A stretch of 64,000 bases of DNA, taken from contig CALEDQ010000004.1 in the NCBI GenBank assembly GCA_937949615.1, positions 186,001 through 250,000 of the forward strand. Direction: 5' to 3'. A program made the position numbers and the translations under genes. The notes below the pieces were generated by a model. That model was not told where the DNA came from. It saw only the letters and a program-made list of their open reading frames with translations, and ran no database searches. Position 1 is the stretch's first letter, and every line of letters starts with the position of its first letter. Shown here piece by piece: positions 54,418 to 61,826 of this stretch. The stretch is from an uncultured bacterium. Lineage in GTDB: Bacteria > Muiribacteriota > Ozemobacteria > Ozemobacterales > Ozemobacteraceae.

Positions 54418-54906
54418 ATGAAATTGCCATACCGCTATTGTGCTTTAATGTTGCTCGCCCTGCCGGTACTGTTTTTTACCGGTTGCTGCAGCCGCAAAGC
54501 ATCTCTGGAAGAAGCCGGCAAGGCTTATCAGAGCGGCGATTTCGCCAAAGCGGCTTCGATTTTTGCCCCGGCCGCCGAAAAGGGCGACCCCGAAGCTCAG
54601 GTCAATATGGCTTTTATGTATTACTGCGGCATGCATGTGCCCAAAGATCATAAAAAAGCCGCTGAGCTTTACCGCCTGGCCGCTGACCAGAATCATGCCA
54701 ACGCCCAGTTCAGTCTGGGCACCATGTATGAAAATGGCGAAGGGGTCGAACGCAGTCTTGAAGAGGCCTATTTCTGGTATTCGCTGGCCGAAAAGCAGAA
54801 CGACAAAGATGCCCAGCGCCTGCGCCGCGAGCTCGAACTCAAGCTCAGCAAAGACCAGGTCACCGCCTTGAAAAAGCGCATCTCGGCCTGGAAACCAGCA
54901 AAATAA
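54418..54906 (+). CDS. Sel1-repeat lipoprotein
   Basis: 162 residues; AAGGA precedes ATG 54418. A lipoprotein signal (LPVLFFTGCCS) is followed by two to three Sel1-type repeats (A.YQSGDFAKAASIFAPAAE, AQVNMAFMYYCGMHVPKDHKKA, AQFSLGTMYENGEGV). Sel1 repeats bind proteins, often in envelope assembly. Probably anchored in the outer or inner membrane by lipid. Stands alone, ending in a two-way terminator. Confidence 0.88.
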   Translation: MKLPYRYCALMLLALPVLFFTGCCSRKASLEEAGKAYQSGDFAKAASIFAPAAEKGDPEAQVNMAFMYYCGMHVPKDHKKAAELYRLAADQNHANAQFSLGTMYENGEGVERSLEEAYFWYSLAEKQNDKDAQRLRRELELKLSKDQVTALKKRISAWKPAK

Positions 54907-54918
54907 ACGGCAAAACAA

Positions 54919-54970
54919 AAAAAAAAAATAACGCCAGACAGAAAGCTCTTCTGCCTGGCGTTATTTTTTA
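54919..54970 (+). terminator. Bidirectional terminator between convergent genes
   Basis: AATAACGCCAG (54927-54937) pairs with CTGGCGTTATT (54955-54965), extended by five inner pairs after one mismatch. A-rich and T-rich flanks give T-runs on both strands. Confidence 0.88.
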
Positions 54971-54981
54971 AGCGGTTATTT

Positions 54982-55917
54982 TCAGCCGTCGCGGGTGATT
55001 TTTTCGATCAGCTCTTTTAAAACAGTCGGAGCCTTGTCATGGTCGATCTGACAGGTGCCGGCGGCATGATGGCCACCGCCGCCGTATTTGAGCATCAGTT
55101 CGCCGACATTGGTCTTCGATGAGCGGTTGACAATCGACTTGCCGACGGCATAAACGGTATTCTGCTTCTGGAAACCCCAGAGAATGTGAATCGAAATGTT
55201 GCATTCGGGGTTCAGCGCATAGATCATAAAGCGGTTGCCGGCGTGAATCACTTCTTCGTCGCGCAGATCGAGCACGATCAGGTTGTGATAAATCTTTGAG
55301 CAGCGGCGCAGCTGTTCTCTGAACTTTTCTTCCTGTTCGAAATAGAGATCGACACGCGCTTTTACATCTGGCAGTTCCATGATCTCGTCGATGGTCAGAT
55401 CTTTGCAGCAGTCGATCAGGTCCATCATCAGCTGATAGTTCGAAATGCGGAAATTTCTGAAGCGACCGAGGCCGGTACGCGGATCCATCAGGTAGTTGAG
55501 CAGCACCCAGCCCTGCGGGCGCAGAATTTCATCGACGCTGAACTGGGCGGCATCGGCCTTGTCAACCGCTTCCATCATCTCTTCGGAAATCTGCGGAAAG
55601 CGCTCTTTGCCGCCATAATAGTTATAGACAACCCGGGCAGCCGATTTGGCGCTGGCTTCGATGATATGATTCGCGCGCTGGCCTTCGTTGCGGATCGTTT
55701 CGCTGAGGTGATGGTCAAAAACCATATATGCGCCGTTAACATAGGGCAGATTCGTGGTTATATCGCGGTCGGTGATCTCAATTTTGCCATCCTGCATGTC
55801 TTTCGGGTGCACGAATTTGATATCGTCGATCATGCCGAGATCTTTAAGCAGCACGGCACAGACCAGACCGTCGAAATCGCTGCGGGTTACCAGTCGATAT
55901 TTTTTTTCCTCTGTCAT
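54982..55917 (-). CDS. DHH-family phosphoesterase
   Basis: 311 residues. DHH motifs: RSDFDGLVCA (motif I), aspartates of motif II, and VFDHHLSE (motif III), then a DHHA1-type C-terminal domain with GGGGHHAAGTCQ. The family cleaves phosphodiester or phosphoanhydride bonds (nanoRNA, c-di-AMP, pAp, polyphosphate) with Mn. The arrangement and length are nearest to small exopolyphosphatase-like proteins of unknown substrate. With many cyclases in the window, a cyclic-nucleotide substrate is tempting but unsupported, since DHH enzymes are not known for cAMP. Confidence 0.85.
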   Translation of the reverse strand: MTEEKKYRLVTRSDFDGLVCAVLLKDLGMIDDIKFVHPKDMQDGKIEITDRDITTNLPYVNGAYMVFDHHLSETIRNEGQRANHIIEASAKSAARVVYNYYGGKERFPQISEEMMEAVDKADAAQFSVDEILRPQGWVLLNYLMDPRTGLGRFRNFRISNYQLMMDLIDCCKDLTIDEIMELPDVKARVDLYFEQEEKFREQLRRCSKIYHNLIVLDLRDEEVIHAGNRFMIYALNPECNISIHILWGFQKQNTVYAVGKSIVNRSSKTNVGELMLKYGGGGHHAAGTCQIDHDKAPTVLKELIEKITRDG

Positions 55918-56077
55918 AAAAGCTCCAGCTTGAGAGTTATTGCAGTCAATTTACCATGGTCATGCGGCAAATTCCAGAAAACTGCACAAAGTTTTGTGAT
56001 CTTTCTGATGTCAGGGCGGCAATTCTTGCCTTTGCGCTTCCCTGCGTGTAAACTTAATAGAGAAACCGGAGGAGATA

Positions 56078-58153
56078 ATGCCAGAAGTGACAGGACAAAG
56101 CAGACGCGCCGGGGTTGCCATGTTTTCGGCAATCTTTGTCATGATCATTGTCGGGCTGCTGGCGATGCAGTTTCACTACATGACGCGGCAGGCCCAGTCG
56201 ACGGCATTCCGGTTTCAGACTTCTGAACTCGCGAGACAACTGGCCGCCTCAGCCATGGAAGAAGCGTTCATGTATGTTCACAACGAAACCGAAAATCAGT
56301 CTGGCGCTTTCTTCAACAAACTCGTCAGTCGTTCGTCAGAGATAGACGCATCGACCACCAGCCTCGACAACAAAAACAGCAAGGGCACGCCGGTTCCGGT
56401 AGCCTTGACTCTGGCTCAGGCTGCCGCCATGCCGATTGGCGCACGCCTGAAAATCGAAGCGACTGCCAGGATCGTCGATTTCCGCAATACCGACTCAAAA
56501 GGAGCCCGCTATTACGAGAACGAAGGGGTCGGAACTCTCGAACTGCGGGTTACTGTCGAACCAAAGTCAGAATTCAAGAAGCAGCTGCAGGGAGCCTGCA
56601 CGATCACCAGACATCATGACTACAAGGTCATAACCATTGTTTCGCGCCGTGACAACTCAACCCAGCGCAACTCTTACGCCAACGGTTTCATTCTCGACTA
56701 CGCACTTTTCGTGCGCAACGGCCAGGAAGAGTTCGAAAGCTCCGGCGGGCTGAGCCTGAATCCGGCAAAACAGAAACTCTCTGTCGACCAGACCGGTCTT
56801 TCACCGTCACAATTCGGCAAAATCTATCTCGGCAACCGGCGCAGCAGCAATGTTTATCTGAACATTGGTTCAGCCAACGCCGACTTCATTCCCGAGCCCC
56901 GCAAAAAGGAAAAAATGATCGAAGTCGACGACCAGACCGTCTTTAAACTTTTGCCCAAGTTTTTCGACCAGGTTAAAGCACAGGCACAGAAAGTGGTTAA
57001 CGACAAGGGAGCCAGTATGAAAGGCTTTTCAATGAACGGGCATAAGGCGTATTTTGAATATCAGCGCCTGCCGGTCACCGATGAAGCCCTGGCACCAAAG
57101 GGTGATTTAAAAGACACGAGAACGCTGGTGCAGGTTGCCGAATTGAAGTATCAGAACAAAAAAGAAGTGACCGAGCTCTTTCCGGGCATCAGACTTCTGC
57201 CTGAAGATTCCCTTGTCGATATCCTCGAAGGTGATATCAGACAGCGTTATTTTCACCACGGTTATTTTTATGTCGACATGAGCGGCTGCAAAATCTGGGT
57301 TAAAGCTAAAAAAAGCGGTAAAACCAAAGAAGAAACTATCGAAATCACCGACCCGGCCCTGATCAGCCAGTTCAAAAACCGCCTGATTCCATGCATCAAC
57401 TCCGAACACATTGCCGCCATCACCGACGGATCGATAAATTCGGCCACTGACAATTCAATCGATCTGGTTTATCTCAATAACAACATCGCCAATACCAACC
57501 CCGATGTGCTCTGCCGAATCGACTCCGCCAACCGCTATCTTAAAGGCAGCAACACCACCCTGGCGCACCCGGCCATGTTTCACTTCAGAAACACCGGCTC
57601 GGTCGATGACCCGACCCTGTCTTCCGTTCCGTTTGCTCACATAAACCTCTGGGCCCGCCGGCTGGTCACCCGCAAGCAGCTTGAAGAATTCAACATTTAC
57701 CGGCCCGACCAGAAAAAACTCAACCTGCGCGGCGTGATTGAACTCTCAGAAGCCCTCACTCTCGGTGAAGGCGGCGACATCGAATATGAGGGCTGCGGCG
57801 TTATCATCGCCCCCGGCATAACTTTGCAGGGCGGCCTCAAACGCAAGGCAGGCACAGACTCGGTCTGCGTTCTGCTGACCCGCGGTCAGGCGATTCAGGT
57901 CAATACCGAAAGCAGAATCGAAGCGGCCCTGGTCAGTCTCGGCCGCAACGACCGCAACGGCCAGGTCATTGCCGGCAAAAAACTCGATCTGCTCGGCTGT
58001 CTGGCGGCAGACAATCTCAATCTTGCCAGATGGGCCGAGGGCGTCGACCACAAAATCGTTTACGATCCGGCTTTTAAACGCAACAACGATCTCTATCAGG
58101 TAAATATTGCCCGCTGGGTAACCTTTGAACGGATGGTTGAACAGGACGAATGA
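56078..58153 (+). CDS. Large PilX-like pilus/secretion accessory protein
   Basis: 691 residues; CGGAGGAG precedes ATG 56078. The N-terminus has a basic start and one hydrophobic helix (AMFSAIFVMIIVGLLAMQFHY, ~13-35) followed by an amphipathic helix (SELARQLAASAMEEA), the pattern of PilX/GspK-like components. The large periplasmic part is beta-rich with no named domain. It overlaps the next pseudopilin gene by 4 nt, so the three genes form an operon. Confidence 0.7.
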   Translation: MPEVTGQSRRAGVAMFSAIFVMIIVGLLAMQFHYMTRQAQSTAFRFQTSELARQLAASAMEEAFMYVHNETENQSGAFFNKLVSRSSEIDASTTSLDNKNSKGTPVPVALTLAQAAAMPIGARLKIEATARIVDFRNTDSKGARYYENEGVGTLELRVTVEPKSEFKKQLQGACTITRHHDYKVITIVSRRDNSTQRNSYANGFILDYALFVRNGQEEFESSGGLSLNPAKQKLSVDQTGLSPSQFGKIYLGNRRSSNVYLNIGSANADFIPEPRKKEKMIEVDDQTVFKLLPKFFDQVKAQAQKVVNDKGASMKGFSMNGHKAYFEYQRLPVTDEALAPKGDLKDTRTLVQVAELKYQNKKEVTELFPGIRLLPEDSLVDILEGDIRQRYFHHGYFYVDMSGCKIWVKAKKSGKTKEETIEITDPALISQFKNRLIPCINSEHIAAITDGSINSATDNSIDLVYLNNNIANTNPDVLCRIDSANRYLKGSNTTLAHPAMFHFRNTGSVDDPTLSSVPFAHINLWARRLVTRKQLEEFNIYRPDQKKLNLRGVIELSEALTLGEGGDIEYEGCGVIIAPGITLQGGLKRKAGTDSVCVLLTRGQAIQVNTESRIEAALVSLGRNDRNGQVIAGKKLDLLGCLAADNLNLARWAEGVDHKIVYDPAFKRNNDLYQVNIARWVTFERMVEQDE

Positions 58154-58614
58154 AAAAACGGGGTTTTTCACTGCTCGAAGTGATCATCGCCATGGCATTT
58201 CTGTCGGTGGCCATCCTTTCGATGTTCTGGATGAACCGGGCCTCGAATCAGGGCTCCATGGATGCCTATTACGAATTTCTCGCTTTTTCACTCGCCCGCG
58301 AACCGATCGAGGTTTTTCGCGGTTTTGGCTATGACTACCTGAAAATGATTGCCGACGGCAATGTCTCACCGCCTTCCTGGTACCCGGTCGGCGCCATGAA
58401 AGATATCGAATTCGACCTGATGTCAGACATGCAGTACCCGGCTGAAGCCAGGCTTTTTCAGCGTCTGATCGAGTTAACCCCGGTGACTGCCGGCAAGTTG
58501 AAAGGCATGCGCATCAAAGTTACAGTGGCCGTGAAGGGGCAGAGTCGCGTCGAAGTCTGGATGAGTCGCAAGGCCGTTTCCCTCGAATCTCTCGTCATGG
58601 AGCGCCCAAAATGA
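58150..58614 (+). CDS. Type IV pseudopilin (PilV-like)
   Basis: 154 residues. Type III signal KKRG/FSLLEVIIAMAFLSVA with cleavage after Gly and Glu at +5, as needed for prepilin peptidase. The single long helix is followed by a short globular part. Likely a minor tip component. Start and stop overlap both neighbours by 4 nt. Confidence 0.88.
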   Translation: MKKRGFSLLEVIIAMAFLSVAILSMFWMNRASNQGSMDAYYEFLAFSLAREPIEVFRGFGYDYLKMIADGNVSPPSWYPVGAMKDIEFDLMSDMQYPAEARLFQRLIELTPVTAGKLKGMRIKVTVAVKGQSRVEVWMSRKAVSLESLVMERPK

Positions 58615-59357
58615 ATAAAAACCGACGGCGCCAGGCGTTCACCCTTGTCGAGATCATGATTGTGCTGATCTGTACCGCGCTGCTGATGGGGCCGATTTTT
58701 CTCGTGCTGCGTTCGAGCACGAAAACCTCGTTGAAGGGCATGCTGCGCATCGATACGACCCTCGAAGCGCGAAGGGTCATCAAACAGGTTTATGCCGATC
58801 TGAAGATGGCCTGTTTTCCGCTGCCGTATAATTCGATCTATAATTTTTCCGATGTCATGCAGGTAAGTGGCACCCCGCCACTGAATTCATACCGGTTCAA
58901 CACTTTTCCTGTTCATCAGCGGCTCAACGACATTTTTGCCAGCCAGATCAGCGGCGTCAACTTTCGCAATGTCTCTGAGGTTACCTATCGGGTCGAAGAG
59001 AGTAAAAATCCCGACAACCCGTTCATGCGGCTGATCAGGACTGAGTCCTTCGGTGGCAAGGTTAACACCAGAGTATTGACCGAGCGGATCAATTTTTTTG
59101 AAATCAAGCCCATCATGCTGCAGCCCTACGGCAAGAACCAGTTTTATTTTCTCGTGACTCTGCAGCTGATCGATGCGGTACACGCCAGCGACATGAAGGG
59201 CAGAACCGCCGGCACCAAACTCGGCGAGTTGCAGAAAGACGTCATCCTCGCCGACTTTTTCGACGTGGTGTACCCGGAATTCTTTCATGCCGCCTGGAAC
59301 CAGACCCGGGTAAACCCCAACTGGCACACTCAGATTCGCAGTCCTGAGGCGCCCTGA
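58611..59357 (+). CDS. Type IV pseudopilin (PilW/GspJ-like)
   Basis: 248 residues. Type III signal RRRQA/FTLVEIMIVLICTALL; the cleavage-site residue is Ala instead of Gly, which is tolerated but less common. Glu is at +5. A larger C-terminal domain (~40-248) of mixed strands fits GspJ/PilW-like minor pilins. Last gene of the pseudopilin cluster; no major pilin, ATPase or platform gene is present in the window. Confidence 0.85.
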   Translation: MNKNRRRQAFTLVEIMIVLICTALLMGPIFLVLRSSTKTSLKGMLRIDTTLEARRVIKQVYADLKMACFPLPYNSIYNFSDVMQVSGTPPLNSYRFNTFPVHQRLNDIFASQISGVNFRNVSEVTYRVEESKNPDNPFMRLIRTESFGGKVNTRVLTERINFFEIKPIMLQPYGKNQFYFLVTLQLIDAVHASDMKGRTAGTKLGELQKDVILADFFDVVYPEFFHAAWNQTRVNPNWHTQIRSPEAP

Positions 59358-59440
59358 TTTTTTTTAAAAATTTCTGCAACGAATAAAACTTTCACTTCGT
59401 AAGTCATGTAGATTCAACTGTCTGTTCAGGAGGTCAATTT

Positions 59441-60343
59441 ATGTTAATGTCAGTTTTGCGAAATTCGCTGTTCATTTCTCTGCTGCTCATGGTTTCCGTG
59501 ACACTTTCGGGCTGCAGCGTCGATTTTGGCGCGATTTTCAGCGGTCTGAAGAATGTCGTCGGCAACATCAGCTCTGGTCTGGGCAGTTTCATCGAGAAGG
59601 GTGTCGGTATGGCCAAAGACTTTGTCGGCAAAGCCAAAGAATTCGTCACCCCGATTCTCGAAAAGGGTAAAGAGATCTACGATAAGGTTAAGCCGATAGC
59701 CGACAAGGTAAAAGATGGCTTTGACAAGGTTCAGAATGTCGTTAACCAGGTTCAGGATGCCGGCAATGCCATTTCTGACTTTGGCAAACAGATGAAAGAA
59801 GGCGGCAATGACGCCGTCGGCAACAAAATCGACCAGAACGCGGCCACCAATGAAGTCGTAGCTGCACCCGACGATGAAGATGCGGTTATTACCATTCGTC
59901 CCGAAGGCAATGCCACCGCATCAGCCAACGTCGGCACCAATGCTACCGCTTCTGCTGCCGTCAATTCTCTCATGACCCCGGCCGAACGCGAAGCGGTCAC
60001 AAAATCGGTAACCACCAATGTTAACCAGATCAGCGCCGCTGTCGACAATCTTTCGAAAAACCTCAAACAGCTCAAGGTCTCTGACGCAGAACGCAAGGCA
60101 ACCGAAGAGAAGATCAGCAAACTGCGCGACAGCCTGAAAGCAGTTCTCAAAGACCCGACTTCAAAAGAAGCTCAGGCCCAGCTCAAGGCCGCCAAAGCAG
60201 ATGTCGATGGCCTCGCCACCACAGCTAAAAAATACGCTGACCTGGCCAAGGGCACTATCGAATCGGTCAAGAGCACCGTCAGCGGTCTCGAAAACAGCTT
60301 CAACAGCATCAAAGACTCTTTCTCGTCGGTTTTCAACAAGTAA
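59441..60343 (+). CDS. Coiled-coil lipoprotein
   Basis: 300 residues with a strong AGGAGG site. Lipobox VTLSGCS (Cys near 24). The mature part is mostly amphipathic helix with repeating units (VGKAKEFVTPILEKGKEIYDKV, KPIADKVKDGFDKV) and long coiled coils, separated by a low-complexity Asn/Ala/Thr stretch (~150-180). It has the look of an apolipoprotein-like or stalk protein. No named family. It precedes the FecR gene by 27 nt and may be co-transcribed. Confidence 0.75.
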   Translation: MLMSVLRNSLFISLLLMVSVTLSGCSVDFGAIFSGLKNVVGNISSGLGSFIEKGVGMAKDFVGKAKEFVTPILEKGKEIYDKVKPIADKVKDGFDKVQNVVNQVQDAGNAISDFGKQMKEGGNDAVGNKIDQNAATNEVVAAPDDEDAVITIRPEGNATASANVGTNATASAAVNSLMTPAEREAVTKSVTTNVNQISAAVDNLSKNLKQLKVSDAERKATEEKISKLRDSLKAVLKDPTSKEAQAQLKAAKADVDGLATTAKKYADLAKGTIESVKSTVSGLENSFNSIKDSFSSVFNK

Positions 60344-60370
60344 TTCCCCATCCGCAAGGAAGGTAAGAAT

Positions 60371-61219
60371 ATGACCAGCCCGCAAGACAGCTCAATATGC
60401 CAGAAATGCCGCGAAGCCATCAGTGGCAGCGACGCAGATCTGCTGCGCGACCCCGATCTGCAGCAGCACCTGGCAGCCTGCCCTGAATGCGCGCGCCTGC
60501 TCAATACCATCGGGCATCTGCGGCAGCAGGGTTCGGCCTTTGCCGGCGAGTCATACCCCGAGCTCAAGATCAGAATCATGCAACGCCTCGAACCGGCTCT
60601 GCAGCAGCGGCGAAATACTGCCGCAGAGCCGGCACGCTCGCCAGTCATTACCGGCAGCTGGGTTTTGAAGCTCGCTTCGCTTTTCTGTATCGTGGCTCTT
60701 GGCATAGTTCTCATCTACCAGAACCCCGCTCCGGTTGAACATGGGCCCGCATCTGCACAACAACCGGTTATCAGCACTGCCCCCACCTCTTTCATGATCG
60801 CTCTCAACTCGGGCACGCCGGTGCAGGTCTCGCTCGACAGCCCGGTATCACTCTTCAATGGTGACAGCGCAGTTATCAACGTTCCTGATGGCTCGACTCT
60901 GCATGTGACCGGCCCCGCAAGACTGAACGTCTGCCCGCGTGGCTTTCACCTGCTGCAGGGACAGCTGAAAGCCGAGGTAGTTGCAGGCAAAGGCGAATTC
61001 ATTGCAACGACACCGCATGGCCAGATAACGGTTCTCGGCACCGTCTTCACGGTTGTCACCGATCAACGGCGCACGCTCGTTGAGGTAATTTCAGGCCGGG
61101 TCAAAGTTGCCGGCGACAACCACACAGAAACGATTCTCAACGCCGGTGAAAAAACAGAGATGTATCAGCCCGGTATTTCTTCTGAAACAGAAACGATACC
61201 GGCTGTCGACAGTGAGTAG
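60371..61219 (+). CDS. FecR-domain protein with N-terminal zinc-finger motif
   Basis: 282 residues; GGAAGG precedes ATG 60371. The first 45 residues hold a Cys/His cluster (CQKCREA, then HLAACPECA) typical of zinc-binding anti-sigma domains. One membrane helix (~100-117) follows, then a FecR domain (~140-265: GDSAVINVPDGSTLHVTG, TPHGQITVLGTVFTV, LVEVISGRVKV). It is probably a cytoplasmic anti-sigma head with a periplasmic FecR sensor. The ECF sigma gene lies right after, but in the opposite direction. Confidence 0.85.
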   Translation: MTSPQDSSICQKCREAISGSDADLLRDPDLQQHLAACPECARLLNTIGHLRQQGSAFAGESYPELKIRIMQRLEPALQQRRNTAAEPARSPVITGSWVLKLASLFCIVALGIVLIYQNPAPVEHGPASAQQPVISTAPTSFMIALNSGTPVQVSLDSPVSLFNGDSAVINVPDGSTLHVTGPARLNVCPRGFHLLQGQLKAEVVAGKGEFIATTPHGQITVLGTVFTVVTDQRRTLVEVISGRVKVAGDNHTETILNAGEKTEMYQPGISSETETIPAVDSE

Positions 61220-61240
61220 TTAACTATATTGTTTAAGGCA

Positions 61241-61280
61241 AAAAGCAGCTCCTGCCCTAAGCGCGGGAGCTGTTTTTTTC
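61241..61280 (+). terminator. Bidirectional terminator between FecR and sigma genes
   Basis: CAGCTCC (61246-61252) pairs with GGAGCTG (61266-61272), followed by seven T on the plus strand and by GCTTTTTG on the minus strand. The sigma factor stop codon lies inside the loop. Confidence 0.8.
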
Positions 61281-61826
61281 TACCTCGAGCCGCAGTTTGC
61301 CCATGAGCCGGAAAAACCGCGAACGCAGGGTTGCTTCGACTTCGCCGGTCAATTCTGCAATTTCGGCAAACGGCATCGCCTGAAAAACCCTCATTTCAAT
61401 CAGAAAGCGCTCAGCCGGAGTAAGAGCAGACAGCAGTTCGCCGGCAGAATGCCTGACAATAACCTCTTCTTCGGGAGTTGCCACATGTTCATGGCTGCTT
61501 TCGGGCTGAAAATCGCGGCGACGGTTTTCACGCCGGCATTCGTCAAAATAAAGGTTGCGGCCCACGGTCATCAGCCAGGCCGAAAATTTGTGGTCTTCTT
61601 CGAATGAATCAAGTTTGAGCAGCAGCCGTTCGAAAGTTGCCTGAACCATATCCTCAAGACTGGCTTCCGGCACCCTCAGATATCTGAAAAACGCCATCAG
61701 CTGCGGCAGATAGCGATCGACCAGCCGACTCATGGCAGCACTGTCGCCTGCCCTTATCTTTCTGACGAGAACGAGATCTTCAGCCTGACGGCAGGCTGCG
61801 GCATCCGGGCGCTCACCATTGCTCAT
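61257..61826 (-). CDS. ECF-type RNA polymerase sigma factor
   Basis: 189 residues. Region 2 (LVDRYLPQLMAFFRYLRVPEASLEDMVQATFERLL and FSAWLMTVGRNLYFDECRR) and region 4 (ERFLIEMRVFQAMPFAEIAELTGEVEATLRSRFFRLMGKL) match ECF sigma factors. It would direct RNA polymerase to a special promoter set. ATG 61826 overlaps the HEAT-repeat gene stop (ATGA), so they are co-expressed. A likely anti-sigma is the convergent FecR/zinc-finger gene. Confidence 0.93.
   Translation of the reverse strand: MSNGERPDAAACRQAEDLVLVRKIRAGDSAAMSRLVDRYLPQLMAFFRYLRVPEASLEDMVQATFERLLLKLDSFEEDHKFSAWLMTVGRNLYFDECRRENRRRDFQPESSHEHVATPEEEVIVRHSAGELLSALTPAERFLIEMRVFQAMPFAEIAELTGEVEATLRSRFFRLMGKLRLEVEKNSSRA

Noticed and set aside
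54982..55917. DHH protein as the cyclic-nucleotide phosphodiesterase of the cyclase systems
   Set aside because: The family is not known to act on cAMP or cGMP, and the gene is not in a cyclase operon.
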